Shown here: piece by piece, positions 1-8,886 of the stretch
Numbering within the stretch: position 1 is the first letter of the stretch
Layout of the letters: every line of letters starts with the position of its first letter
Source: Verticiella alkaliphila
GTDB lineage: Bacteria; Pseudomonadota; Gammaproteobacteria; Burkholderiales; Burkholderiaceae_B
NCBI RefSeq assembly: GCF_018904615.1
Contig: NZ_JADCNH010000009.1
Span: 1-64,000, forward strand
Direction: 5' to 3'
Length of the DNA: 64,000 nucleotides
The notes under the pieces: generated by a model
What the model saw: only the letters and a program-made list of their open reading frames with translations
Database searches by the model: none
Told to the model about the DNA's origin: nothing
Translations under genes and position numbers: made by a program

Positions 1-227
1 GTTCCGGCGGAGCGCTCGGGCGCCGGCGGTGCCTGCACCTGCTGCACCTCCGGCGCGATCTCGACGAACCGCACCTGCACCACCTGCGGCTCCTCCACCG
101 CGGCCGGCTCCGGGCTCGCCCAGAGCAGCGCGGCGATCACCCCGCCATGCGCAGCAAGGACGGCCCCGGCGGCAACCGCACGCAAGCCGGGCGAGGCACT
201 GGAACTCCAGGTCTGGGAAGAAGTCAT
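1..227 (-). CDS. tonB: TonB energy transducer, N-terminal part (cut by window edge)
   Basis: Only the first 75 codons are inside the window; the gene continues to the left. The visible part has a short cytoplasmic N-terminus, one hydrophobic segment at about residues 15-37 and then a proline/glutamate/valine-rich stretch (motifs such as VVQVRFVEI and QAPPAPE) like the periplasmic spacer of TonB. TonB couples the proton-motive force, through ExbB/ExbD, to outer-membrane receptors. The call is supported by the TonB-dependent receptor 5 kb away and by a Fur-like palindrome about 90 bases upstream of the start. The C-terminal TonB domain cannot be checked, so another TonB-like or proline-rich membrane protein is not excluded. 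Confidence 0.72.
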   Translation of the reverse strand, partial: MTSSQTWSSSASPGLRAVAAGAVLAAHGGVIAALLWASPEPAAVEEPQVVQVRFVEIAPEVQQVQAPPAPERSAG

Positions 228-315
228 GAAACCAGGCAACAAATCGGCGCGCGGCGCGGCAGGCCCGGTGGCCAGCCCCGCCTTGGCCGGGGGGAACAAC
301 GCAGTCTAACACTAA

Positions 316-330
316 TGCGAATTATTCGCA
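316..330. promoter_or_regulatory. Fur-box-like 7-1-7 palindrome
   Basis: TGCGAAT-T-ATTCGCA is a perfect 7-1-7 inverted repeat, the same architecture as the Fur core TGATAAT-N-ATTATCA. It lies in the gap between tonB (minus, starting at 227) and the Nudix gene (plus, starting at 377). Iron-dependent control of tonB is the natural reading. Binding itself is inferred. Confidence 0.55.
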
Positions 331-376
331 CTTCGGCGCCCCATAGCGCTCGTCAACCCGTTAGAATCGCCGGATC

Positions 377-964
377 ATGCAAGAGCTCGCTCGCACCCTC
401 ACCTACTTCCCGGCGCCCCGCACGCAGAAGTTCTGCTCGCAATGCGGCAGCACGCTCACGCGGCGCATCCCGCCGGACGATACGCGGGTGCGCGATCTCT
501 GCGACAACTGCGGTGCGATCCACTATCAGAATCCGCGCATGGTCGTGGGCACGTTGCCCGTCTGGCAAGGCCGGGTGTTGCTGTGCAAGCGAGCCATCGA
601 GCCGCGCCTGGGCTACTGGACCTTGCCCGCGGGCTTCATGGAGCTCGGCGAGACGAGCGCGGCCGGCGCGCAGCGCGAGACCCTCGAGGAAGCCGGCCTG
701 CAGAGCGAACTCGGCGCCCTCTTCAGCGTGATCGACGTGCCGCAGGCCGACCAGGTCCACGTCTTCTTCCTGATCGAAGTCACCGATCCAAGCCTGGCGC
801 CCGGCCAGGAGACCCTGGAAGCCCATTGGGTCGAGGAAGCCGACGTGCCCTGGGACGATCTCGCGTTTCGCACCGTCTCGCTCACCCTCGAGCGCTTCTT
901 CGCCGATCGGCGCGCGGGCCAGTACGGCGTGCACTATCTCGCCCTGCCGCCGCGGCGCGGCTGA
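377..964 (+). CDS. Nudix hydrolase with N-terminal zinc ribbon
   Basis: A 195-residue protein. It begins with a small zinc-ribbon built from two CxxC pairs (Cys20/Cys23 and Cys42/Cys45) and continues into a Nudix fold. The Nudix box at residues 86-108 (GFMELGE...RETLEEAGL) has the expected GX5EX7REUXEEXGU pattern, whose glutamates bind Mg2+. Such proteins cleave nucleoside diphosphates linked to another group. NADH, ADP-ribose and oxidised nucleotides are typical family substrates, but the substrate here is not readable. It ends three bases before aat and is probably co-transcribed with aat, bpt and pyrD. NudC-like annotation would overstate the evidence, because the NudC SQPWPFPxS array is absent. 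Confidence 0.88.
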   Translation: MQELARTLTYFPAPRTQKFCSQCGSTLTRRIPPDDTRVRDLCDNCGAIHYQNPRMVVGTLPVWQGRVLLCKRAIEPRLGYWTLPAGFMELGETSAAGAQRETLEEAGLQSELGALFSVIDVPQADQVHVFFLIEVTDPSLAPGQETLEAHWVEEADVPWDDLAFRTVSLTLERFFADRRAGQYGVHYLALPPRRG

Positions 965-967
965 GTC

Positions 968-1702
968 GTGCGCCTGACCCTGCTCGGGCCCGATACTCCC
1001 TTTCCGCCCGCTGAACGCGCGCTGCGTGAGCCTGACGGCCTGCTGGCCGTGGGCGGCGATCTTTCCGTGGCGCGGCTGCGCGCGGCCTACGCGTCGGGGA
1101 TCTTCCCCTGGTATTCGGAAGGCCAGCCCATCCTCTGGTGGAGCCCGGATCCTCGCATGCTGCTGCGCACCGCGAATTTCCATCCCGGCCGGCAGCTGCG
1201 CAAGAAGCTCAATCGCCTTGCCGCTGGCACCCTGGCGATGGAGGTGCGCGTGGACACGGCCTTTGGCGAGGTCCTCGAGGCGTGTGCGGCACCCCGCGAC
1301 GGCCAACCCGGCACGTGGATCCTGCCACCCATGCAGCGAGCCTACCGCGCCTGGCATGTCGCCGGCGACGTGCACAGCGTGGAGACCTGGATCGACGGGC
1401 GCTTGGCGGGCGGCCTCTACGGTGTCGCGCTGGGCGGGATGTTCTTTGGCGAATCCATGTTCACCCGCGTGGACGATGCGGCCAAGATCGCGCTGGCCTG
1501 CCTTGCCCGATTCGTCGAGCGGCATGGCGCGGGCCTCATCGACTGCCAGCAGGACACGCCGCACATGGCGCGCATGGGGGCAGCCCCGGTCGCCCGCACC
1601 GCGTTCCTTGCCAGCGTACGCGAGGCGATCGCGCGGCCCGCGATGCCCTGGGCACGCGGTCGGCTCACGGCCGAGGGCGTACTGGTGCCGGCCTCGGCCT
1701 GA
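968..1702 (+). CDS. aat: Leucyl/phenylalanyl-tRNA--protein transferase
   Basis: A 244-residue protein with a GTG start three bases after the Nudix stop. It carries the family signature [20 protein letters not shown] near residues 38-57 and the conserved [18 protein letters not shown] block in the middle. The enzyme transfers Leu or Phe from charged tRNA to proteins with N-terminal Arg or Lys, creating a destabilising N-end-rule residue recognised by ClpS/ClpAP in the cytoplasm. Length is normal for the family. The next gene, bpt, is the second bacterial N-end-rule transferase, so the two arms of the pathway sit side by side. Confidence 0.96.
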   Translation: MRLTLLGPDTPFPPAERALREPDGLLAVGGDLSVARLRAAYASGIFPWYSEGQPILWWSPDPRMLLRTANFHPGRQLRKKLNRLAAGTLAMEVRVDTAFGEVLEACAAPRDGQPGTWILPPMQRAYRAWHVAGDVHSVETWIDGRLAGGLYGVALGGMFFGESMFTRVDDAAKIALACLARFVERHGAGLIDCQQDTPHMARMGAAPVARTAFLASVREAIARPAMPWARGRLTAEGVLVPASA

Positions 1703-1817
1703 CGGCGCGCTGAGCGCGCCCCATCCGAGGCGCGCGCGCGAGGCTGCTATCATGCAGAAGCCTTTGCCCGGCCGCGCGTCAGCGCCATCGGCCCGGCCCG
1801 CCGTTTCCGAGAGACTC

Positions 1818-2558
1818 ATGAACCGCCTGCAAGCGCTTCCCTTCTCGGTCGTCCACTTCTACGCGACCGCACCCTACCCGTGCAGCTACCTGCCGGGTCG
1901 CCAGGCGCGATCCCAGGTTGCCACGCCCAGTCACCTCGTCAATGCCGATGCCTACACGGCGCTGGTGGCGGCGGGCTTTCGGCGCAGTGGCACGTTCACC
2001 TACCGTCCGCATTGCGACGATTGCCAGGCCTGTATCCCGGTACGCGTGCCGGTGGCACGCTTCACCCCCAACCGCACCCAGCGCAAGATCTGGCGCCGTC
2101 ATGCCGATCTGCGTCCGCTCGTCGCCAGCCTGGGCTGGTCGAGCGAGCACTACGCCCTCTATCAGCGCTACCAGCGCAGCCGCCATCCCGGCGGTGGCAT
2201 GGACCAGGACAATCGCGAGCAATATGCGCAATTCCTCCTTGCGAGCAGCGTGAACACCCGGCTCGTCGAATTCCGCGACAGCGCGGACACGCTCGTCATG
2301 GTGTCCATCATCGACGTGCTCAACGACGGGCTGTCCTCTGTCTATACCTTCTACGACCCGGATCTGCCGGGCAGCCTGGGCACGTGGAACATCCTCTGGC
2401 AGATCGAACAGTGCCGCCAGCTGGAGCAAGCGTGGCTGTATCTGGGCTATTGGATTGCCGAAAGTCCCAAGATGGCGTACAAGACCGCCTTCCGTCCCAT
2501 CCAGGCTCTGCAGGCCGGCACCTGGCAGGATCTGCCCGCGCCGGCCAGCGCCCCCTGA
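1818..2558 (+). CDS. bpt: Aspartate/glutamate leucyltransferase
   Basis: A 246-residue Bpt/ATE-type transferase. It moves Leu from Leu-tRNA onto proteins beginning with Asp or Glu, completing the bacterial N-end rule with Aat. The conserved N-terminal block [20 protein letters not shown] and the CDDCQAC cysteine cluster are present, as are the C-terminal YLGYWI and KMAYK motifs. The frame is open far upstream, but the start at 1818 is preferred because it gives the family's usual beginning about 12 residues before the FYAT block and has a GAGA purine stretch upstream. An ATG at 1752 would add 22 residues unlike the family. Confidence 0.93.
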   Translation: MNRLQALPFSVVHFYATAPYPCSYLPGRQARSQVATPSHLVNADAYTALVAAGFRRSGTFTYRPHCDDCQACIPVRVPVARFTPNRTQRKIWRRHADLRPLVASLGWSSEHYALYQRYQRSRHPGGGMDQDNREQYAQFLLASSVNTRLVEFRDSADTLVMVSIIDVLNDGLSSVYTFYDPDLPGSLGTWNILWQIEQCRQLEQAWLYLGYWIAESPKMAYKTAFRPIQALQAGTWQDLPAPASAP

Positions 2559-2576
2559 CCCACCCTTGCCCACCTG

Positions 2577-3608
2577 ATGCTATTCAACGCCTATCCGCTC
2601 GCCCGGCCGCTGCTGTTCGCGCTGGACGCCGAAGCCGCGCATGACCTCACCCTGCGCAATCTCGCCCGGGCACATCGCCTGGGCATCACGCGCTGCGCCG
2701 GGCCGACGCCGCTCGCGCCCACCACCCTGATGGGTCTGCGCCTGAAGAATCCGGTGGGGCTTGCTGCCGGCCTGGACAAGAACGGCGACTACATCGATGC
2801 GCTGGGCAGCCTGGGCTTCGGCTTCCTGGAGATCGGCACGGTCACGCCACGCGCGCAGCCGGGCAATCCCAAGCCGCGTCTCTTTCGCCTGCCCGAGGCT
2901 GAGGCCCTGATCAATCGCCTGGGCTTCAACAACCAGGGATTGCCGGCTTTCGTGGCCAACGTGCAGAAGAGCCGCTTTCGCCGTGAGGGCGGCATCCTGG
3001 GCCTGAACATCGGCAAGAACGCCGACACGCCGCTCGAGAACGCCGCGGACGACTACGTCACGTGCCTGGAAGCGGTCTATCCGCATGCCGATTACGTGAC
3101 CGTCAACGTGTCCTCGCCCAACACCAAGAATCTGCGCTCCCTGCAGGGCGGCGATGAGCTGGGCCAGTTGCTGGCGCGGATCACCGAGGCACGCGCGCGC
3201 CTGGCCGACATCCACGGGCGTCGCGTGCCGCTCGCTGTCAAGATCGCCCCGGACCTGGACGAGGGGCAGATCGACGCGATCGCCGACGTCCTGCCGAGCC
3301 TGGGTGTGGACGGCGTGATCGCCACGAACACCACACTCGCGCGCGATGCGGTGGCGCACCTGCGTCATGGCAACGAGACCGGCGGACTCTCGGGCCGTCC
3401 GGTGCGTGAGAAGTCGCTCGTCGTGATCGAGCGCCTGCGCCGCCGCGCCGGGCCCGACCTGGCCATCATCGGCGTCGGAGGCATCTTCTCGGCCGAGGAC
3501 GCGCGCGCCAAGATCGCGGCCGGCGCCAATGCTGTGCAGATCTACACCGGCCTCATCTACCGCGGCCCCGGCCTCGTACGCGACTGCGTGCGCGGGCTGG
3601 CAGGCTGA
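2577..3608 (+). CDS. pyrD: Dihydroorotate dehydrogenase (quinone), class 2
   Basis: A 343-residue, membrane-associated FMN enzyme that oxidises dihydroorotate to orotate using quinone, the fourth step of pyrimidine synthesis. Class 2 features are clear: an N-terminal amphipathic extension for membrane contact (first ~40 residues), the [11 protein letters not shown] and [21 protein letters not shown] blocks, and the [11 protein letters not shown] segment that carries the catalytic serine. It follows bpt after 18 bases and probably ends the nudix-aat-bpt-pyrD unit. Confidence 0.97.
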   Translation: MLFNAYPLARPLLFALDAEAAHDLTLRNLARAHRLGITRCAGPTPLAPTTLMGLRLKNPVGLAAGLDKNGDYIDALGSLGFGFLEIGTVTPRAQPGNPKPRLFRLPEAEALINRLGFNNQGLPAFVANVQKSRFRREGGILGLNIGKNADTPLENAADDYVTCLEAVYPHADYVTVNVSSPNTKNLRSLQGGDELGQLLARITEARARLADIHGRRVPLAVKIAPDLDEGQIDAIADVLPSLGVDGVIATNTTLARDAVAHLRHGNETGGLSGRPVREKSLVVIERLRRRAGPDLAIIGVGGIFSAEDARAKIAAGANAVQIYTGLIYRGPGLVRDCVRGLAG

Positions 3609-3933
3609 ACCTCCCCCTGCGACCTCGCGGCCTGGGCGGCCCATCCCGCCGCCCAGCCCCGCATCGCAGTGCGGGCACGCAGGGCATCGACGACGGCCAT
3701 GGCGCTGCACACGCCGTCTTCGTGCGCGCCCGGTGCGGCGATGCCGGCTGAGTGAGCTGACGAGACTGCATGGCAACGCATCCTGACCCACGTGTGTGCG
3801 TGGGTATATGGTCAGCGTCGCCGGTTGGATGCAGGCGAATCGATTCGGGTCAGCGCCTGGCTGTCACACCGGTTTGCGCCAGGCCAGCACATACCCCATA
3901 ATGGAATGCTTCCCATTTGCATAGCATCCTGGC
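3609..3933. other. Intergenic region between pyrD and the fecI-type gene
   Basis: This 325-base gap has no convincing reading frame. It holds a hairpin at 3786-3805 and an 18-base near-palindrome at 3900-3917 (AATGGAATGCTTCCCATT, 14 of 18 positions self-complementary). The latter lies just upstream of the sigma-factor gene, where a Fur site or promoter would be expected. Confidence 0.5.
3786..3805 (+). terminator. Stem-loop after pyrD (possible terminator)
   Basis: ACCCACG-TGTGTG-CGTGGGT is a perfect 7-base stem with a 6-base loop in the gap after pyrD. No T-tract follows, so factor-independent termination is uncertain. Confidence 0.35.
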
Positions 3934-4437
3934 ATGCCCAGCCACGATTCGACCGACAGAGGCTGGCTTGCCCATTACCGCGAGGTGCTTGGGATGTGGC
4001 GGCGCCGCGCCGGCAATCGGGCCGACGCCGAGGATGCTGCACACAATGCCATCGCGCGGTTGCTTCAGACCCCCTCCGCCACGATCCGCGACGGCCGCGC
4101 CTACCTGTCCCGCAGCATCGCCAATGAATTGTCGGGGCAGTATCGGCGCGAACGGGAGCGGCCGACGTCCTCGCTGCACGAGCTGGCCGAGGCCGACCAC
4201 CCCGCAGGCGACGATGCGGAAGCCTCCGCGCGATGCGCCCAGCTGTCCGATGCGCTCACGCGCGCCCTGAGAGACCTGCCACCAGCCTGCCAGCAAGTTT
4301 TCGCCTGGCACCGTCTGGAAGGCTGGACCATCCCCGCGATTGCAGCCCACATGGGCCTGTCGGTGAGTTCCGTGGAAAAATACCTGGCCCGTGCCATCCG
4401 GCACCTGCAACTGCGCCTGAGAGATTTTTCCCCATGA
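3934..4437 (+). CDS. FecI-family ECF sigma factor
   Basis: A 167-residue extracytoplasmic-function sigma factor. Region 2 is at about residues 10-75 (WRRRAGNRADAEDAAHNAIARLL, then YLSRSIANELS) and region 4 at about 110-160 (LPPACQQVFAWHRLEGWTIPAIA then GLSVSSVEKYLARA helix-turn-helix). The adjacent fecR and TonB-dependent receptor make it the sigma factor of a FecI/FecR/FecA-type surface-signalling system. Expected activity: when FecR relays a loaded receptor, it directs RNA polymerase to the receptor operon. The start at 3934 lacks a strong Shine-Dalgarno sequence. It is one of the more divergent FecI-like proteins and is named by family only. Confidence 0.9.
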   Translation: MPSHDSTDRGWLAHYREVLGMWRRRAGNRADAEDAAHNAIARLLQTPSATIRDGRAYLSRSIANELSGQYRRERERPTSSLHELAEADHPAGDDAEASARCAQLSDALTRALRDLPPACQQVFAWHRLEGWTIPAIAAHMGLSVSSVEKYLARAIRHLQLRLRDFSP

Positions 4438-4504
4438 CCCGCGCGCATCCGAGATCCAGCCGGGCGCGGCGACCTGGCAAATGGCTTCTTGCTGGCCTGC
4501 TGTC

Positions 4505-5479
4505 ATGACCCACGCCGACCGGGACGACGACGCCATCCACGATGCTGCGGCGCTGTGGTTCGCGCGCGAAAGTGGCGGCACGCTCAGCCCTGACCAGCGG
4601 CGGGAGCTGCGCGCATGGCGCCAGGCAGACCCAGCCCATGATGCTGCCTACCGGGCCATGCAGGCTACGTGGCAGGCCAGCGCGGCAATGCGGGCGGCAG
4701 ATCTCAGGTCGATCGTGCAACCGGCCCGCCCCGTGGCGTCAGGCCGGCGCCGTCTCGTCTGGACCGGATTCGCGCTGACCGCCAGCGCGGCCGGAATCGC
4801 CGTGCTGGCACGCCCGGCGTTGCTCGCCCAGCCGGAGTACGTTGCGCGCCACGCGACGGGCACCGGCCAGCGGCAGTCGCTCGCCTTGCCGGACGGCTCC
4901 ATCCTGGAACTGAACACGCGCACCGCACTTGAGGTGCGCTTCTACGCAGAGCGCCGCGAGGTGATCCTCGAGCATGGAGAAGCCTGGTTCTCGGTGCAGC
5001 CCGACACCGCCCGGCCCTTCTACGTCCAGGCGGATCCGGCCGAGGTGCGCGTCGTCGGCACGCGCTTCAGCGTGCGGCGGGAAGGTGAGCACGTCCAGGT
5101 CGGTGTCTCCAGCGGCGCGGTGCAGGTGCGTACGGGTCGACTGTGGGATCGACAGTCGCACGCCTTGCGGGCCGGCGACGGGCTGCAGGCCCACCAGGCC
5201 GGGGCGGTGCAGTTGCATGCGGTGGATGCGCGCAACGTGGCCGCCTGGCGCCAGGGCAAGGCCATCTTCGACGGCACGCCGCTCGGCGAGGTCGTTGCAG
5301 AACTCAATCGCTATCGTGATCTGCCCATCGAGGTACGCGACCCTGCCCTGGCGCAGGCCCGCATCGCCGGGGTCTTCAGCGTCGACGATACCGATGCATT
5401 CCTGGACGTGCTGCCGCGGTTGATGCCCGTGCAGGTCCTTCACGTGGCTGGACTCGGGCCACGGATTGTTCGCCTCTGA
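4505..5479 (+). CDS. FecR-family sigma regulator
   Basis: A 324-residue inner-membrane regulator. The N-terminal DUF4880-type cytoplasmic domain (about residues 8-50, with AALWFARESGG and WRQADPAHDAAY) contacts the sigma factor. One membrane segment is at about 84-102 (LVWTGFALTASAAGIAVLA). The periplasmic FecR domain follows (DGSILELNT, LEHGEAWFSV, GTRFSVR) and meets the receptor's STN domain. The frame is also open to an ATG at 4481, but 4505 matches where the family normally begins. It starts 67 bases after the sigma gene and precedes the cognate receptor, so signalling is probably receptor to FecR to sigma. Confidence 0.92.
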   Translation: MTHADRDDDAIHDAAALWFARESGGTLSPDQRRELRAWRQADPAHDAAYRAMQATWQASAAMRAADLRSIVQPARPVASGRRRLVWTGFALTASAAGIAVLARPALLAQPEYVARHATGTGQRQSLALPDGSILELNTRTALEVRFYAERREVILEHGEAWFSVQPDTARPFYVQADPAEVRVVGTRFSVRREGEHVQVGVSSGAVQVRTGRLWDRQSHALRAGDGLQAHQAGAVQLHAVDARNVAAWRQGKAIFDGTPLGEVVAELNRYRDLPIEVRDPALAQARIAGVFSVDDTDAFLDVLPRLMPVQVLHVAGLGPRIVRL

Positions 5480-5576
5480 ACGACCGCCGGCAGTTTCAAT
5501 TAGTTTCAAAACCGACAGCGATTTCTTTACGGGTTTTGCCCCGCTCGACACTCTTGCTTGGGTACTGGCAGCGTCG
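5480..5576 (+). promoter_or_regulatory. Leader of the receptor operon with direct repeats
   Basis: This 97-base gap between fecR and the receptor contains AGTTTCAA at 5492-5499 repeated at 5502-5509, a spacing of one helical turn. This is where the promoter used by the upstream FecI-type sigma factor would be expected. No consensus could be assigned by eye. Confidence 0.3.
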
Positions 5577-8077
5577 ATGCTGCCTCCGACGGTGCGATCC
5601 ACCGCGCCGCCACCCCGTCCTGCAGAGTCCTCCGTGCCAACTCATTCTCGCGCTATTGCCCAACGCCCTGCGTATCGCCGCTCCCATGTCGCCTGGGCCG
5701 TGGCCTGCCTTACGGCCTCGCTGCTGGCCACCCCTGCACCCGCGCTGGCTCAGGCCGAAACCGCGATGCAGATCGATCTGCCCAGTCAGTCGCTGAACCA
5801 GGCCTTGCTGCAGTTCGGCCAGACGTTCGACGTGCAGGTCTTCTTCCTGCCCGAGACCGTGTCCGGGCGCCAGGCGCCCGCGCTGCGTGGCCAGCTCACC
5901 CCACGCCAGGCACTCACGCGACTGCTGCAGGGCACGGGCATCCAGGCCGACTGGCAAGGCCGGCGCGTCTCGCTGAGCGCGGCGCCCGCTGCATCGGCAC
6001 CCGCCGCATCGGCGCCAGGCACTGCCACTCGGCTTGCGCCCGTCACCGTCGTGGGTCAGAGCGAACGCCCTGATGCGCCGCTCGAAGGCTTCGTCGCCCG
6101 GCGCGCCAGCACGGCCACCAAGACGGACACGCCGCTCATCGAAACGCCACAGTCTATCTCCGTGGTGACCGCCGACCAGATCCGCGAGCAGAACGCGCAA
6201 TCGATGCAGGAAGCGCTGGCCTACACGGCGGGCGTGTCGAGCGGCGTCGTTGCCGTGAGCTCGAGCTTCGAAGACACCATGACCATCCGCGGCTTCGAGG
6301 CCAATCCCCAGACCGGCAACTATTACCGCGACGGCATGCGCTACATGAACAACCAGTACAACGGCAAGCAGGAGCCGTATGGGCTGGAGCGCATCGAAGT
6401 CCTGAAGGGCCCGGCATCGATCTTGTATGGCGCGGCCGCCCCCGGGGGGTGATCAACACCGTGACCAAGCGCCCCACCGCCGAGCCGGTGCGCGAACTGC
6501 GGGTGGAAGTGGGCAGTCACGCGCGCCGCCAGATCGCCGCCGATCTGGGCGGGCCCATCGATGCCGATGGCCAGTGGCAGTATCGCCTCGTCGCGCTGGG
6601 CCGCAACAGCGACACTGCGCAAGACTTCGGTCGGGACGACCGCCGGTACATCGCCCCGGCGCTGACGTGGACCCCGAACGCCGCGACGTCCGTCACCTTG
6701 TTGGCACATTACCAGAAGGACAACTCGTACTATCCGCCCTCCGTGCCGGCTACGGGTTCGTTGCTCGACAACACGAACGGCCAGCTGCCGCGCGACCGTT
6801 TCCTGGGCGAGCCCAACCACAACCGATTCGAGGTACGCTCGCGCTCGGTGAGCCTGCTCGCGGACCACGCATTCTCCGATTCGCTGCGTGTGCGCCATTC
6901 GATGCGCTACTTCGAATCCGACCTGGACATGCGCTATGTGCTGATGTCTGGCGACGTCGACCGCGCCACCCAACGGCGCGTGGCCCGCTCGGCGCGAGCC
7001 TTCGACGATAAGGCACGCATCTTCACGAGCGACACCCACGTGCAGAAGGACCTGACCGTCGGCAACATGCAACACACCGTGCTGGCGGGCGTGGACTACG
7101 CGCGCTCGACCTATGACAGCGAGCGCTTTCGGGGCGCCCTGCCCGCCATCGACGCCTACAACCCGGTCTACCAGACGGGGCCGATCGTGACGTCGCCGTG
7201 GCAGCAGCGCCACATCGAAGAACAAAAGCTGGGCTTCTACCTGCAAGACCAGATCAAGTTCGACGATCGCTGGGTGGTGCTGCTGGGCGGGCGCTACGAT
7301 CGCATGCGCACCGAGACCCGTCAGCGTCACGCGCCGGCCAGCGACAACACCGCCAAGGACAACGTCTTCACCGGCCGCGCAGGGCTGGTGTACCTGGCTG
7401 ACAATGGGCTGGCCCCTTACCTGAGCTACAGTCAGTCGTTCGAGCAGACGAGCGGCCTGGATCGCCTTGCCCGCCCCTTCGAGCCGACCGAGGGCGAGCA
7501 GTTCGAGATCGGCATCCGCTACCAACCGCAAGGCAGCCGTGCGCTGGTCAGTGCGAGTCTCTTCGATCTCACGCGCACGAACGTGCTGACGCCGGACCCG
7601 GTGTCCACCGATTTCCTTACCCAGACCGGCAAGATACGCTCGCGCGGGCTGGAAATCGAGGCCAAGGCCGAGGTGGGCCGGGATCTGGACATCATCATGG
7701 CCTACACCTACACGGATGCGACCGTGCGAGCGAGCAACATCCCGGGTGAAGTGGGCGAGCGCTTCAACGTGCCACGCCACATGGCGTCGGCCTGGGCCGA
7801 CTGGCGTCTGGCCCGACTCGGTTTGGAAGGCTGGCGTGTCGGCGCCGGCGTGCGCTACGTGTCGAGCCGTGCGAACCGTCCCTCGCAGGACTGGCTAGGC
7901 GGGCCTGCCTATACGCTCTTCGATGCCCGCATCGGCTATGAGCGCGGCCCCTGGTCGGCCGCTCTCAATGTGACGAACCTCACGGACAAGACGTTCATTC
8001 CCTCCATATGCTACAGCGGGCAATGCCAGTATGGCGAGCCCCGTCGCGTCATGGCGTCGGTAGGCTACCGCTGGTGA
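5577..8077 (+). pseudogene. TonB-dependent siderophore receptor with STN domain, one apparent frameshift
   Basis: An outer-membrane ferric-siderophore receptor, about 833 residues if the frame is restored. A long signal peptide ends near ALAQ (residue ~58). The STN signalling domain follows (about 66-132, LPSQSLNQALLQFGQTFDVQVFF), as expected for a receptor paired with FecR. Next come the plug (TPLIETPQSISVVTADQIREQ; GLERIEVLKGPASILYGAAAPGG) and a 22-strand-type barrel ending in an aromatic residue. The frame breaks inside a C5G6 run at 6439-6449: reading continues with VINTVTKRP only if one G is added at residue ~291. Either a sequencing error, a slippage-prone phase switch or true inactivation. 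The rest shows no decay. Start 5577 or GTG 5634 are both possible. Confidence 0.88.
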
Positions 8078-8886
8078 GCGTGACAGCGCCCGCACTTCGG
8101 GCGCACGGCATCACGGCCCTGCGCGGCACGCGGCGCGTGCTGCACGGGCTGGGTCTGGACGTGCCCGCAGGCCGCTTCACCGTGCTGCTGGGCGGCAACG
8201 GCTGCGGCAAGACGACGCTGCTGCACGTGCTGGCGGGGTTGCTCAGGCCGCAGGCCGGCACCGTGCAGGTGGCCGGCCAGCCACAGTCCGCCTACGCTCG
8301 CCGCGCATTGGCCCGACAATTGACCTTGCTCCCGCAGGATGCCACCGCACCTGCGCGCATGACCGTGCGCGAGCTCATCCAGCAAGGACGCTACCCCTGG
8401 CAGCGGTGGTGGCAGCCCAACTCGACCGAGGACGAACGCGCCATCGACGAGGCGGCGCGCCTGACCGACGTGCACGCCCTGCTGGACGAGCCACTGGCGG
8501 ACCTCTCCGGCGGCCAGCGCCAGCGCAGCTGGATCGCGATGACGCTGGCGCAGGCCACGCCCATCGTGCTGCTGGACGAACCCACCACCTTCCTCGATGT
8601 GGCCCACCAGATCAGCGTGCTCACGCTGCTCGCCCGCCTGAGCGCCCAGGGCCGCACCATCGTCGCCGTCCTGCACGACGTGAACCAGGCGGCCTGGTTC
8701 GCCGATCACCTCGTGCTGATGCGCGAAGGCCGCATCCTCGCGCAAGGCACACCCGCGCAGGTGGTCACGCCCGCCTGTCTGCGCGCCACGTTCGATCTGG
8801 AGGCGCACGTGGCGCGCGATCCTGCCTCGGGCCTGCTCTTCAGTGTGCCGGCATTGCCCGCGCGGTCGGGACGCGCCACGCCATGA
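8074..8886 (+). CDS. Iron-siderophore ABC transporter, ATP-binding subunit (FecE-like)
   Basis: A 270-residue ABC ATPase powering import of ferric siderophore across the inner membrane. Walker A is GGNGCGKTT (about residues 38-46), Q-loop in LLPQDATAPARMTV, signature LSGGQRQRSW, Walker B IVLLDEPTTFLD and the switch histidine in AVLHDVNQAA, all typical of the FecE/FhuC/FepC group. The GTG start at 8074 overlaps the receptor's TGA (GTGA), and its own stop overlaps the next ATG, indicating translational coupling within one operon. A second GTG six bases on is an alternative start. Confidence 0.94.
   Translation: MSVTAPALRAHGITALRGTRRVLHGLGLDVPAGRFTVLLGGNGCGKTTLLHVLAGLLRPQAGTVQVAGQPQSAYARRALARQLTLLPQDATAPARMTVRELIQQGRYPWQRWWQPNSTEDERAIDEAARLTDVHALLDEPLADLSGGQRQRSWIAMTLAQATPIVLLDEPTTFLDVAHQISVLTLLARLSAQGRTIVAVLHDVNQAAWFADHLVLMREGRILAQGTPAQVVTPACLRATFDLEAHVARDPASGLLFSVPALPARSGRATP

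Noticed and set aside
1026-1817. Extending bpt upstream through aat in another frame
   Set aside because: The extra residues do not resemble any bpt; the frame merely stays open over aat.
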